Origin: Xenoacremonium recifei
Lineage: Eukaryota; Ascomycota; Sordariomycetes; Hypocreales; Nectriaceae
Direction of reading: 5' to 3'
DNA length: 64,000 nt
NCBI GenBank assembly: GCA_012184525.1
Contig: WOFQ01000012.1
Span: 496,001-560,000 of the forward strand
Under the pieces are notes generated by a model. It was not told the origin of the DNA, did no database searches, and was given only the letters and a program-made list of their open reading frames with translations. Each line of letters starts with the position of its first letter. Within the stretch, counting starts at the first letter, position 1. This document shows positions 36,120 to 47,800 of this stretch, one piece after another. A program made the position numbers and the translations under genes.

Positions 36120-37729
36120 GATGAGCAATGAGAACCACAATTACTAGGACACAATAAAGAAGGCGCCAGTAAAAAGGGCAACCCGGGAGCAAACAAAGTA
36201 ACGAACGTGAATTCTGAAGCTCTCAGCTTTGTCTAAAAACTCTAGTCTTTATATGTACAGATTGCTGGCAACATCTCCAGCCCGAGTCAAACTCCCGATA
36301 TCGTAGATGCAGAAACCCGGGGTAAGACACAATCAAGATCAGGGGTGAGTCTCGTGTATAGATGTACTTGCACAATCGGGAGGTTCTACAAGCCCACGGG
36401 CCGGTAATTAATCTTCTCGAGAGATTGCAGGGAGGCAATTGTTCCGATCAACTCCTGCAATTGAGTCTCAAGTTTCGTAGTCTACTTTCTCCATATTCAA
36501 TCGCGAAACAACACTTTGGTCACCAATGCTCCTTCAGTTTACTAGGGTGCGAGAAAGTGCCATCGGAAAACTCGGCAAAAACTCCTGGAAACCCTCTCGC
36601 TTGGCACCGAATAATCTGGGTTCATTCGAGACTGTCTCTTCGACGATACACGATGCTCGTCCAGGTCTCGGATAGTACCCTGAGCAATAGCGAGACAGCG
36701 AGAAACTGACCGTGTCAATTTCTTCATTTCGAATGAGGCTGCTTGTGCTACGCGGATTCCATAACCCAGCAATTGTTACCATCCGCGGGTGTGACGCTGA
36801 TCACGAGTTGCTTGGCCGGCCCTGGTCCGCCAAGGTGCCCTTCCACTGCTTAACCGTTTGTAACCCAGACTCGCCAAGATCTGGGATGAGACATACTTAC
36901 AGGCAACTCGAGTCTTCTCTTTTACAGTAGCGCTAATTAAACGAGTGTCTTTGATGGTTGCAATGAATACGAACAGTTTAACTAGAGAAAAATCTTCCAG
37001 AAGCGACACAGGATCTCCTCCAACCGCTTTCGCGCTTAGGGTTATCTTGTGACGTGCATCAAGATTGTCGATCTGGGTGATTGACTCCTGGTCTCTGGCA
37101 TATTTCTTCGAGCCGGGACAGCAGAGGCGAGACGCATGATGCACGTTCCAACCAGGAGATGAATGAGGTTGTAGAACCCGAGAAATGTCCAAACAACCGA
37201 TACCCCTGCATGAGACAGAGATTGAGATGAGCAGGATTTTCACAACCGTAACTTTTGACCAAGCGAAAAGGTTGGGCGATGATCAACTGGATCTCCCCGA
37301 TGTCCGGCTCTAGGGTAAGCCAAACAACTTGGCAAGCATCGGGAATCTCGCCCCTCCAAGTCCCAAAATCCCACCCTCAAACAAAAACCACACAATCACG
37401 TAGGCAGCAAAGATGGAATCCGTGTCTGATCGTCATGCGAGCCCGTCATCTAATTTGAGCCATGAATCATACTATGAAGACCCGGGCCCGGACCGTACAA
37501 TCCCGCCGATGTGTTGATTGCCTGGCATGTTAAGGCACGGAGCGGCGGGAACGGAATTTCTGAATCCCGCCGTCCTCACCTTTAACAACATCCGTCGCCG
37601 TGGACCGTCTGATCCCGTCACGCATACCGATTTCTCCCAGTCTCTCAGAGCGAGCAAAAGTATTACCGGCCGGTCACGGACTCGGCCATCTCCCGCCGTA
37701 GTGCTGCCGTGTTCTTCGTCCGTCCCGAA
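36120..37729. other. Divergent intergenic region
   Basis: About 1.6 kb between the subtilase gene and the next regulator gene, which point away from each other. It contains the subtilase TATA element at 36247-36253. No coding frame with motifs is visible. Confidence 0.5.
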
Positions 37730-39955
37730 ATGCCTTCGCCCGAGTCCAACTCCAACTCCAGCCCCAACTCCATCTCCAACCCCGCCGCCATCCGCGAATC
37801 TGCCCCTTACGGCCACGCCTGTGCCGGATGCGCCAAGGCGAAATGCCGGTGCATTGGGCGTGGACCCGGGACAAGCTGCGAGAGGTGTCATCGCCTGCGG
37901 CGGGAATGTCAGCCCTCTGCCGTTGCGCGTAAACGAGTTGCGCGGCGACCTGCTCCCACTAACAAGACTGCCCGCCTGGAGGAGAAGCTGGATGACTTGG
38001 TCACTCTGCTGAAGACACAAGCTGCAGTACAACCAACTAACGGCACTTCAACGTCTAGAGCGAGCCTTGAGGGTGTACAGAACGAGCAATGGGCCCCCGA
38101 ACCCGTCCCTGCCCCTCTCCCAATCCCAGCCGGCTCTGGTGATGTTGACATTCGGCACCCATTCTCTCATCTCGACCATTGCAATACGACCGCGCACTCC
38201 CTTCAGAAAACTCCTCAGTGTTATGGGATACCGTCTTCAGCGTCTTCCGTCAGTGCGACACCTCATTCGCTGAACTCAGCGCCCTTTCTAGAGCCTAGTC
38301 TAGCCCTGGCGGAGGAGTATCTAAAGACCTTTCGAGACTACCACTTACAGATACTGCCTTTCATTTACTTCCCTCCTGGTGTGACGTGAGTATAACCCTA
38401 CCCAACATGGTACAAAACTCCGTTCTTGAAGTTTTGAATGGTGGAGATGAGATCTGCGTTGCAGGGTATACTAATTCTCGCTCCAGTGCCGCGCAGGTCC
38501 AACACGAACGCCCTTTTCTGTGGCTTAACATCCGCACAATCTGCTGCAAATCCTTACCCGAGAAAAGACGTCTAGAAAAATACATTCGTTCGGTTCTAGC
38601 GCAGCGTATGCTCGTCGACTTGGAGCGGAGTTTGGACCTTTTGCTCGGTCTTATCGCATACATTGCTTGGTACTTGCTGTATGCATAAATGCCTTCTGTA
38701 GGACCCTTGCGCTGACAGTCAATCTAGGGCTATGGATGAGATTGGGGCCAAGAAGATACTCTGTGCATATTCTGGTCTGGCAGTATCGCTGGTCATTGAC
38801 CTTCGTCTCGATCGAGCGGGACAGGAGAATCCCTGCCAAGAGACAGAGTCCTACCAAGCATTTCGCAATCCAATCAAGCAATTCATCCCAGTGACGTATC
38901 GTACAAACGAGGAGAGACGGGCATTACTGGCAGCCTATTATATATGCTCAACGTGCGTATCGCATCCCTTATCCTTGTCCGTGATTCTCATCTCACAATC
39001 GTCCTAGGGTAACATCCTTTCTTCGGTCGCAACCACTTCAATGGACTCCCCACATGGAGGACTGTCTCAAGCATCTCAGTGAAGAGAAGGAGGTGCCTGG
39101 AGACGAGATACTGGTTGCCATGGCCAGAATAAGCAGAGTTATGGATGATCTGAGCTCCCTAGCGTTTGCACGTCTCCTCCAGTTCGAAGTCTCGAACGTG
39201 GCCTTGCCCTCGCCGATCCTATTCGTAAAGGGCTTGATCTCGAAACTGGATCTCATCAAGAGAGACTTGCGACCGGGACTTTTAGAAAACAGTACATTCT
39301 CCTTTCCCCATCTTCTCTTTATTCAACTCAGGTCTGCTAACCTCCCGATTCATTAGTGGTCGTTCAAGCCAACTTTTCTAACGCTTATATGTTGATCAAC
39401 AAACTGCCTCTGTACAGCTCGAACAGCCTCTCGACGGTTTTTGAAATGGCAGATGTAGGAAGAACAGAGTGTGTCTACGGTTGCCTCCAGGCCATTGAGA
39501 CAGGCCTTCAAGCTTGGTTCTCCTTCTCACCAACAGAAATGTTTGGGTTGACAATGCCCATGATTTTGTACTTCGGGCGCTATACACACACCCTTTATCG
39601 CCTCTCGATGACAGAGGATGTTGCTTGGGACCGCTCTGTAGTAAAAAAGGCCGTCGATGTTGTGCAGGTTCTCGATCGTACTGCTGAGCTTTGTGGATCT
39701 GTTCCTCAGGCAGTCGGGCTTCAGACCGATGGGTCTGACTTCTTTTCGAAGTCCGCCACTACGATGAGAAACGCAGTCCCAGTATGGAGGAGGTCCTTTG
39801 AGGAGTTTGATGCTGCGGTGGCCATGAATGCTGGCGTTCAGGGTACCGTCGAGGGTGGGGAGGTAGATGCTACAGGGGCCAACAACTATGTGCCGATGGA
39901 TTTCACGGACGATCACTGGCTAAGCGATATTTTCAATAGCTGGGATACGTTCTAG
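37730..39955 (+). CDS. Zn2Cys6 fungal transcription factor
   Basis: Five exons by phase: 37730-38385, 38487-38669, 38728-38952, 39008-39291 and 39357-39955, 648 residues. The zinc cluster CAGCAKAKCRC...CERCHRLRREC (about residues 31-60) is preceded by a Pro/Ser/Asn-rich low-complexity stretch and followed by a basic linker and a short coiled coil (LEEKLDDLVTLLK). The middle homology region spans the small exons, for example AAQVQHERPFLW, LERSLDLLLGLIAYIAW and ILCAYSGLAVSLVIDL. The C-terminus is acidic (WLSDIFNSWDTF), as in activation domains. It is a nuclear regulator, and its likely target is the DHA2 exporter that starts 594 bases downstream in the same direction. A 12-base motif shared with the GH1 hairpin lies 20 bases after the stop. 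The start could be at 37730 or slightly upstream (37709 is not an ATG). Confidence 0.88.
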
Positions 39956-40549
39956 GAGGATGCTGCATGGACAGAGTCTACTCCGTACTGTGTATAATTA
40001 AAGGCAGGGGGCGGGGTTCCGTGTACATGTGTCCTGTTGGGCCGCCGGTGTTTTTTTCAGAGTCACATCGTAATTCAAGTTGTCAATGATTGGCAGAGAC
40101 AACAGGTCTCAGACTTCCAAACAAAGACACGGACTTGATGCAGAGTGGAAAACCGCGGGGTGCTCATAATTGAAGCCTGGTTAGACGGCGGGATTTGCTC
40201 CAGACTTGAATCCAGATGACCAGACCTCCCACGAAAACTCGTCGCGTCGGTGATTCCCCGATATGGTACACATTGCAAAGCACAGAAGGAATTGAAGCAG
40301 AGGCAGCAGTAGATTCGTCTATCCGAGACCTGGAATACTCTACTGTCACGCTAAAGCACCGCGATCAACCCTTGATTCATCCGGACCCGGAGCCGGGATT
40401 CAGGCCCGCCGCCGCCGGCAGAATCCGCCGGCCGGGCGCGTGCTGTCAATAAGGAGACGGATGAGGACGTAGAAAACGAGCAGCAATTACCGTCTTGTTG
40501 ATTCTCTGTCGCTTCTTCACTCGACAAGCCTCCCTACAAAAACGGCAAA
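39956..40549. promoter_or_regulatory. Promoter region of the DHA2 exporter
   Basis: 594 bases between the regulator stop and the exporter start. It holds the repeated 12-mer GTCTACTCCGTA at 39976-39987 and a GC-rich stretch at 40380-40440 with CCGG and CGGC clusters, where a Zn2Cys6 regulator could bind. The binding idea is inference only. Confidence 0.4.
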
Positions 40550-42710
40550 ATGGGTTCTTCTTCCATCTCAGACAACAACACTTTGGCCTCCGACTCACAA
40601 CAACAGTCGCAGACAGAAGGTCCCGTCACCAAGGCGCCTGGCAGCACAATGGAGCCGCACGCAGCTGAGAGCGAGGGCGCTTGGAAACAGCTTGGAGATG
40701 ACATTGAGCTGGAAGACAAAGGCGCTGAGCCGGCGAAAGAGAAGGACGAGGAGATACCCGAGTTTGTTACAGGCTTCAAATTGTTTCTGGTCATGACTGG
40801 ATTGACGGTTGTGATGTTTCTGGCCATGCTTGACATGGCCATCGTCAGCACTGTAAGTCTGGCAGGTCTGCAAGTAGGATGCGTCTTCTAACACGATTTA
40901 GGCTATTCCCAAAATCACCAGTGACTTTCATCGTCTTCAAGATGTAGGATGGTACATTTCCGCCTACCAGCTCGCTAGCGCCACCGTGCAGCCATTGACG
41001 GGCAAACTCTACCAAAAGTTCAGCACCAAGGTAGGTCTCCGTCGGACCCAACTTAAAGGGAACGGAATTTTTATTAATGGAACATGCTAGTGGGTGTACC
41101 TGATTACTTTCCTCGTTTTCGAACTCGGATCTGTCTTGTGCGGTGCTGCACAGTCGTCCACGATGCTGATCGTTGGACGCGCTGTGGCAGGCATGGGTTG
41201 TGCTGGAATCAGCAATGGAACACTGACCATCCTTGTCGGTGCCTTCCCAGCTGAGAAGCGTCCATGTAAGTGAACAGGCTCATAATACTACATTTGGGCT
41301 GTTACTGATTTGTTGGCTCATCAAGTTTTCACTGCTATTGCCATGGGAAGTAAGTATCCCGTACCAGCTCGTCAATGTTAATGCAAGATTGACTTGTATA
41401 TAGTCAGCCAAATTGGTATCGTTCTTGGCCCGTTGTTGGGTGGTGCCTTCACCCAGCATGCTACTTGGCGATGGTGTAGGTATTCTCCTCCCTGCTCTCA
41501 TCCCAGTTATGTCTGACTCGTTTAGGCTTTTACATCAATCTCCCTCTCGGCGGCGTTGCAGCTCTATTTCTGCTCTTTATCCATATCCCCGATCCCACAG
41601 CGAGACCGCCCGTAACGAAGAAGTACATTCGTTCTATCCTTCCCGTCCTCGACCTCATCGGCTTCGCTATCTTCGCTCCCGCGTCTATCATGTTCCTCCT
41701 CGCTTTACAGTTCGGTTCTGGCCAGTATGGCTGGGACTCATCGCAGGTCATTGGTTTGTTCTGCGGCTCCGGTGCGACTCTTATTATCTTCATCTTCTGG
41801 GAACGCAGGATGGGCGACGATGCAATGATTCCCGGATCTATGGTTAGCCAAATGGTCGTGCTAACGAGTTGCCTCAACATTGCTTTCCTGATGACGGCTG
41901 CCATTTCATCTTCAAGCTTCTTACCAATTTACTTCCAGTCGGTAAAGGGCCTCTCGCCAACAATGAGTGGCGTGTACATGCTTGGATCGATACTGTCTCA
42001 GATCATTTTTGTCCTTATATCCGGAGCCTTCAGTATGTTATTCTCTCCATGCGCAAATTTGGGGTTGAGCGCATTCGCTGACGACAGCTTGCAGTCACTA
42101 GGCTTGGTTATTATATCCCTTGGGCGTTGGTAGCTTGCTCTGGCGCCGCCATCGGTATCGGTCTCATGTCAACCTGGAAACCGTCAACCGATCTTGGACC
42201 TATTATCGGATATCAAGTCATTTTCGGTCTTCGAGGACTCGGCGTTCAAGTTGTGAGTTCTATGTGCATTCTATGTGCACGTGTTTCTCAAAAGCGACAA
42301 AAGTGTTAACGTCTGTCTAGGGCATGATTGCCATCCAGAACTATCTTCCTCGATCGAAAGTCGCCATCGGCAACAGCATCATGGTTTTCTCCCAAAACTT
42401 CGTCAGTGCCGTCTTCGTCACTGTTGGCAATACCATCTTTCAGACAAGTTTGAAAAAGAATATTATTGCCCACGTGCCATCCGTCTCACCTGCAGAAGCT
42501 ATTGCAGCTGGCGGTAGCGCAAGCGCCGTTCGTTCTCTTGCACCTCCCGGGAGCCCTGCCCTGGCAGCTCTTTTGGAGGCCTACAGCAACAGTTTCGACA
42601 AGGTCTGTTACATGATGGTTGGCCTCTCTGTTTTTGCCTTCTTTACTAGCTTCGGCATGGGCTGGGTAGACTTGAGGAAGAAGAAAGAGCCCGAAAAAGC
42701 AGAGCCTTAA
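40550..42710 (+). CDS. MFS exporter of the DHA2 (14-TM drug/metabolite) family
   Basis: Eight exons by phase: 40550-40852, 40902-41030, 41091-41265, 41326-41349, 41404-41475, 41526-42032, 42095-42252 and 42321-42710, giving 585 residues; the fourth exon is only 24 nt. Family marks are the first helix FLAMLDMAIVSTAIPKITSD (motif D1-like), GWYISAYQLASATVQPLTGK, a motif-A-like KFSTKWVYLI, RAVAGMGCAGISNG, motif C in QIGIVLGPLLGGAFT, WRWCFYINLPLGG, and a hydrophilic acidic N-terminal 75 residues. Such proteins expel toxic or secondary metabolites by proton antiport at the plasma membrane. The upstream Zn2Cys6 gene in the same orientation suggests a regulator-exporter pair, but no biosynthetic gene is directly attached, so self-defence or drug resistance fits as well. 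Confidence 0.9.
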
Positions 42711-43128
42711 GTTAAGCAAGTTTAGCTTGTGTCAGTTATTATTGCATCATTGAGAGATGCTTTGAGGCTGAGAAAATACGGCCAAGACGAGGGACTTCTC
42801 AGATTCAACTTGGCTAGATAACTTTGGCAATGGGGAGATTAGATTCACATTTTTGCAGGCATCTAGCATCTCCTTTGTTAACAAGGGAAATAACGTTATC
42901 TCATAGATTAAGTACAGGAAGGAATACAAAAGCACAAATTGTAATTTTAGTAGAGCAAGTAATTGCTGGCAAATGCAATGTTTTCTTCACGGAACCTTTT
43001 TTACTCGTTCCTCTTCTTGGTTTCGGCCACAAGAAATTGCTCATTACACAGTTACATCCCATCTGGCCACAACCTTAGTCCTCTAGTCTAATTCTTTATC
43101 CTGAAAAAATACAAGTACATCATGAATA
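42711..43128. other. 3' flanks of convergent genes
   Basis: 418 bases, AT-rich, between the stop codons of the exporter (plus) and the LCCL-domain gene (minus). Nothing but 3' flank is visible. Confidence 0.6.
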
Positions 43129-44949
43129 TTACATATTCCAAGTCCCATTCGCATACCAGATGCCAGCCTCTGTATAATCAAGCGTTGTTCCATCCCGAAT
43201 ATATGCAAATCTAAAATACTCCGGAAGGTCAAAATCAGACGGCCGCACCCATGAGAAGTTGCGGGCGGTCGTGGTATCAGAGTAGAAGCGACGATACCTC
43301 TCAACATCATTTACAAGCACACTTATGCCATTGAGCTTTGGCGTAGGCGGGCCGTCCCATGAGAATGACATGTTGACACCTCCTAGTGTCGACGTGATGA
43401 CGGGCGCGTGGACTACTGGGGTTAGGGAATCGAAGGTAGCATCACCACGGAGAGCTGCTGGTGTCTGCAGAACTGAGTCGAAACCCCATCGAGCGATGCC
43501 ATTGACAAAGAGACCGAGAAGTATGCCTTGATACAATAAAGATGATCGAGTCTGGACGCTCGTGCCCGGAAGTAAGAGAAGCGCCAAGATATAATGGTGG
43601 ATGCGAAGGTCGATATCTGGTAGTGCAATTGAAACAAGGATTGCTAGGATGAAGATCCCATAAAGCGCGAGATAACGCAACATACGTCTCTCTAGCCAGA
43701 AGCTGTATACCTGCTGACAAACAATGCATACGAGGAGCAGTATAATGATAGCTAAAGCAACTTTAGCACCAGGCTGTTGTTGCAGGTCGTGAGCCGTGAG
43801 TCGATTGATAGGTATCCAATCCAGAGTGTAGTTGGAGAGTGCCCCAAACCAGAAGCCTCCTAGCCAGAACAAGACTTTTTCGACTTGTGCTTCGAGGCTA
43901 GTTAGGACCCTCGAGACACTGGTATGGTAAATAACAGCTGCACAGAAGAGCGCAGGTAACAGCCGTCCAAACAGGCTGGACAGGTGGTCCGGCAACGTAG
44001 AAACGTTGAAGTGGGAGGCACCAGGTGGATCGGATACCAGAGCGACGTGAGCAAAAAGAGCAATGAATACGACGAAGAATTGCAAGGATGCTGATGTGGT
44101 AAACAAGGAGAATACAACTGTGAAGAAGGCGGAGATGTAAAGTAAGATCTGCCGTGGATCCTGGCTGCAAGAAAGTGTAGAGTCGGTGGATAGAGTGAAC
44201 GAGGACGGAAAATACGAGTCAAAAGGTATGGACTCAATGCCGTTTCGTTCAGCACTTGGAAAGCCCTCCTGCTTGCCAACTTTTGTGAGTCGGCCGCAGC
44301 CTCCTTTGCTATCCGACACAACTCCAGCATGAATAGCAGAGCCACAGATGAAGGAGTCTGCGCGATAAATCTCATCGCCAATCACCAAAGGCCTGTAATT
44401 TACATCTAAAGGCCCGACGACGCGAGGATTCAACACGCGAACTCCCGCACAGTTAGCAGGGCATCGAAAAGCCAAGGACGTATTAGTGAAGGGGCGACAG
44501 TCCAAGCCATCGAGCCCGCACTGGTTTTTGCGCCTCCAAAGCGAGTCGACACAGTCGAGGTTGACCACGTAGTCGTCGGGCCCATCTTTAAGAACTCGGT
44601 TGCCAAGCTCCAGAGGAATGAAGAATACCACAGCCCAAAGGACGAGGAATAGAACCAATGTCAGGAACTTGGCTCCGCGGTTGGTGATATGGCGGTTGAG
44701 AAGATCGACCGGATATCGCTGGACTGACGGAAACAGCGCCTGGATTCTCTGGATTCGGGGTGGATCAGGACCTGATAGCCACTCAAGAAACTTGCGACGC
44801 CGCTTTCTAGGATACTGTTGGAAATCGGCGTCTTCCTCTGCATAATCCAGCTGCTCCAACCTCAGGGGCTGGGCTTCCTCGTCAGTTGCAGCCTCGTCCA
44901 GGAAAGGTTGCCGAGACTCATGCGACTCATTATGAAGACTGGTTCTCAT
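43129..44949 (-). CDS. LCCL domain-containing polytopic membrane protein
   Basis: Single exon, 606 residues from the first ATG at 44949 (MRTSLHNESHESRQ). A hydrophilic acidic/basic N-terminus of about 80 residues is followed by a membrane segment (FLTLVLFLVLWAVVFFI), then a lumenal or extracellular Cys-rich domain. In it, IYRADSFICGSAIHAGVV and the following GGCGRL match the LCCL core (YxxxSxICxAAIHAG). After it come roughly seven further membrane segments and a final hydrophilic region with N-glycosylation sites (NFSW, NGTW). LCCL proteins of fungi are membrane proteins of unproven function; a role in binding extracellular or vacuolar ligands is only inferred. It is divergently paired with the membrane protein gene at 45374 across 424 bases. 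Confidence 0.88.
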   Translation of the reverse strand: MRTSLHNESHESRQPFLDEAATDEEAQPLRLEQLDYAEEDADFQQYPRKRRRKFLEWLSGPDPPRIQRIQALFPSVQRYPVDLLNRHITNRGAKFLTLVLFLVLWAVVFFIPLELGNRVLKDGPDDYVVNLDCVDSLWRRKNQCGLDGLDCRPFTNTSLAFRCPANCAGVRVLNPRVVGPLDVNYRPLVIGDEIYRADSFICGSAIHAGVVSDSKGGCGRLTKVGKQEGFPSAERNGIESIPFDSYFPSSFTLSTDSTLSCSQDPRQILLYISAFFTVVFSLFTTSASLQFFVVFIALFAHVALVSDPPGASHFNVSTLPDHLSSLFGRLLPALFCAAVIYHTSVSRVLTSLEAQVEKVLFWLGGFWFGALSNYTLDWIPINRLTAHDLQQQPGAKVALAIIILLLVCIVCQQVYSFWLERRMLRYLALYGIFILAILVSIALPDIDLRIHHYILALLLLPGTSVQTRSSLLYQGILLGLFVNGIARWGFDSVLQTPAALRGDATFDSLTPVVHAPVITSTLGGVNMSFSWDGPPTPKLNGISVLVNDVERYRRFYSDTTTARNFSWVRPSDFDLPEYFRFAYIRDGTTLDYTEAGIWYANGTWNM

Positions 44950-45373
44950 TTCGAAGCAGCTGGGGTAGTTCCGGCTGCATTTGTCGTACGCTGGCGAATG
45001 CTGATGATGAAGAAGGAATGCGATGGAAAGAATTCTCTCGTTCAACTTATCTTGCGGCTGGAGATTGGGGGCCAAAATGTGACCAAATGCCCCCACAACG
45101 TGGTGGCTTCTAATTGGTAACCATCAGAGAAACATCCATGTCGAATCACAAGAAATGCAAGAATACAGCTATTTGAAGAGCGAGCTGAACCGAAACTGCA
45201 CTTTTTTCAATAATTCTCAGCGCGTAATTTGCGTATAAGCGCTAAGAAGCTACCAGTATTTGGGGGCCAGATGGAAGGCATTATAACTTGGACCCAAGGT
45301 CCCCAGGGACAAGGGGTTCAGAACGCCTTTGGTGTAAATCAGCCCTTTGTTCCCACTGGTTTACTTAGCCGTC
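44950..45373. promoter_or_regulatory. Shared divergent promoter of two membrane-protein genes
   Basis: 424 bases separate the ATGs of two divergently transcribed genes that both encode large polytopic membrane proteins. Frames run on from both genes into this stretch without an ATG, so they are not taken as coding. No clear TATA box is visible. Confidence 0.55.
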
Positions 45374-47800
45374 ATGCGCCCAACAACACACCACGCCTCA
45401 TGCTGGGGGCTTTTTCTCAAAGCAACTGGCTTACGATTATTAAAGCCGATTTTCTACGGATTATTTGGCCGCTGTTTCCCTTGTCTTCCACAGCCAGAGC
45501 CTTCAGAAACCCCGAAACCCATTTTCTTGAATAGTTATCGCGCTGTCTTTGCCAGACTTGCCGTCCATATTTTCCCCATTCTCGCATCGATAACCATTAT
45601 AAGCCTCAATTTGTGTCATCTATACCTCGGACGATCTCTACCTGGACCTATTACCGATATCGCCATCACTGATGCCATTCTCCAAGTCGTCGCAAAGCTC
45701 CAGGAACTTCTCATATGCGCAAGCCTAGCCGACATCATCTTCAGCGTTGTCAGAGGCCTTCTCATTTCCGGAACCGGCATACCTCTTGGCATACTTTCAT
45801 CGGGTTTCATGTTCCCCAATCTGAGCTTCTTTTGGTCAATGGAGTTCTGGGGCGGTGTGAGATCTAAGATGCCACTTTATTCTAAAGTCTTCACCTTCCT
45901 GCTTCTGGTTGCCGCAGGGATCATAGCTGCCACGGCAGGGCCTTCCGTTGCTGTTCTGCTTGTTCCTAAAATCCAATGGTGGCCTGCTGGGGGAACCGAT
46001 TTCTATCTACGGGGGGCAATAGATGAGCTCTACCCTACCAACTTCAGCGGCGATGAACCAACCCTGGCTGCTCTTTGCCTTGGCCCTAATGCCACCAACT
46101 ATGCCATCTGTCCGAGCAGTGGCTACTCCTCCCTCAAGTCTTTCGCATCATTCATGCCTAGACTTGAAAACGATCCTGACTTTCAATTTCAACCGACGTC
46201 CATTACCGGAGACTTTGGTAATCACTGGGTCAACATCGCAAGTACTCTATCAGCGATCCCTCCGTCGCAGTTGATGGGAAACGCACGGGGTTTCGTCTGT
46301 CAGACCTCTGCCATTGCGCCCTACCTCCCTGCCATGATGTATCAGTCTAGGATCACGGCAGATTGGAACGAGATAGTTAGCGATACCAAGTGGGAGTCGG
46401 GCAATCCTCAGAGTTGGTCCAGATCTGAGTACAATTACGAGTTCGGTGTCTCACCGACGACTCCGTGTCAAGTTCCTGCAGTTCGGACGGCGTGCTCTGT
46501 TGCGCAGAATGTCTCTGCTACAGCAAGTAACGTTACGTTCCCCATGATGCCCGAGTACGCATGCTGGAAAGAGACTGCTGCAATTACTATCCCGCAGATG
46601 AATAGTACACCTTCGGACAGCTTAAGAGTGACCTGGACCCAGCTTCCTCCCCAATTTGGATCAACCAGTGCTGGAATGGTATTCGAAGCTCCCTGGGCTG
46701 ATGATGGAAAATCTAGGATAGTAGTGGGGTGTTCCGTCGATGCCCGTTGGGCCAACGGATGGGTTGGCTCCTTGGAGGGTTATGCAAGCGACCCTGCTTC
46801 TCCGAACAACTGGGAGACTCGAAGCGGGCTATGGACCCCTTTCCGGCCACCAGTGAGCGGTTCTTGGCGCCTCATCACTTTGGCAGAGAGTTGGCTGCAA
46901 TTGCTCATGCCAACTCGGGGATCAAGTAACGCCTTTCAGTCAATTTTGGAGAGCTCTGACCTCATCAATGAAGAACTGAGAAGCGCCCCTGACCAAACAA
47001 TCCAATGGAACGACGTCTCCGACGGTTCTTCAAATAGAACTTTGTACCTGGAATGGATTACGACGCTGGTACTAGCCGACGGCATCTCTCGTTACGGAAC
47101 GGAGAGAGTCCTGAATATGACTGGTCCGGCAACCGACTGGAGCTTGCTTGACTATACCAGAAAGCCTGGCTACGGTGCACAGTTGCTAAACTCTCAACCG
47201 GCGCTGCAAAAGCCCAATGGAACGATATTCGAAACATTCTCCACGGAAATCTCAATCAACGGTCTCGCATACATGGCGACGGCAGTCACCGATTATCTAG
47301 CCATAGTGGTCCTTCTGAGTCATATGGTTCTGGCAGTGGGCTATTTTATCTACCTCCTCTGCACCCGCAAGACTTCTGAAGCATGGGACTCTTTCACGGA
47401 AGTCTTGACCCTTGCACACAACTCATATCCAACGTCCCGGGCACTTCAGAATACTTCAACTGGGATCCGGAGTTTGCAAACGTACACAAAGATGGCAGCA
47501 GTGCGTGTGATTGAGCGTGAGGGCACGGGCAACATTAGGACTCCCTCTTCCAACGGTCATGTGGAGCTTGTGTTTTTTGAGGACGATGGAAGTGACAATG
47601 CATCGCCACCACGAGATCGACTGCACTCAACATGGCCTATTGTACACAATAACTCTCAAATTAATGACGATTCTAGCAGCGAGATTCCATTCTTAGCAGA
47701 AGATATCAACCTGCAGTCTAGAAACTCCAATAACCAGCTTCGACCATCGCAAAGACAATCAATGGCTAGGCAGGTAGAAGTAAACAAACTTTACTCATAG
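45374..47800 (+). CDS. Large fungal transmembrane protein with extracytoplasmic domain
   Basis: Single exon, 808 residues from the first ATG at 45374 (MRPTTHHASC). About three membrane segments lie in the first 200 residues (for example IFPILASITIISLNLCHLYL and FTFLLLVAAGIIAATAGPSV). Next is an extracytoplasmic domain of about 450 residues with paired Cys, many Trp and N-glycosylation sites (NFS, NAT, NVS, NVT, NRT, NMT, NGT). One membrane segment follows (YLAIVVLLSHMVLAVGYFIY), then a Ser/Asn-rich cytosolic tail of about 140 residues. This layout occurs in a group of uncharacterised fungal membrane proteins; I know no function for it. It is divergently paired with the LCCL gene, and co-expression of the two is likely. 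Confidence 0.8.
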   Translation: MRPTTHHASCWGLFLKATGLRLLKPIFYGLFGRCFPCLPQPEPSETPKPIFLNSYRAVFARLAVHIFPILASITIISLNLCHLYLGRSLPGPITDIAITDAILQVVAKLQELLICASLADIIFSVVRGLLISGTGIPLGILSSGFMFPNLSFFWSMEFWGGVRSKMPLYSKVFTFLLLVAAGIIAATAGPSVAVLLVPKIQWWPAGGTDFYLRGAIDELYPTNFSGDEPTLAALCLGPNATNYAICPSSGYSSLKSFASFMPRLENDPDFQFQPTSITGDFGNHWVNIASTLSAIPPSQLMGNARGFVCQTSAIAPYLPAMMYQSRITADWNEIVSDTKWESGNPQSWSRSEYNYEFGVSPTTPCQVPAVRTACSVAQNVSATASNVTFPMMPEYACWKETAAITIPQMNSTPSDSLRVTWTQLPPQFGSTSAGMVFEAPWADDGKSRIVVGCSVDARWANGWVGSLEGYASDPASPNNWETRSGLWTPFRPPVSGSWRLITLAESWLQLLMPTRGSSNAFQSILESSDLINEELRSAPDQTIQWNDVSDGSSNRTLYLEWITTLVLADGISRYGTERVLNMTGPATDWSLLDYTRKPGYGAQLLNSQPALQKPNGTIFETFSTEISINGLAYMATAVTDYLAIVVLLSHMVLAVGYFIYLLCTRKTSEAWDSFTEVLTLAHNSYPTSRALQNTSTGIRSLQTYTKMAAVRVIEREGTGNIRTPSSNGHVELVFFEDDGSDNASPPRDRLHSTWPIVHNNSQINDDSSSEIPFLAEDINLQSRNSNNQLRPSQRQSMARQVEVNKLYS

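Noticed and set aside
37740..37790. Possible microsatellite of aactcc/ccaac type repeats
   Set aside because: It is the imperfect Ser/Asn/Pro-rich coding stretch at the N-terminus of the Zn2Cys6 regulator, not a clean repeat array.
44950..45096. Upstream extension of the LCCL-domain protein
   Set aside because: The open frame extends to 45096 but contains no ATG before 44949.
45347..45373. Upstream extension of the large membrane protein
   Set aside because: The frame begins without an ATG (ttg at 45347); the first ATG is at 45374.
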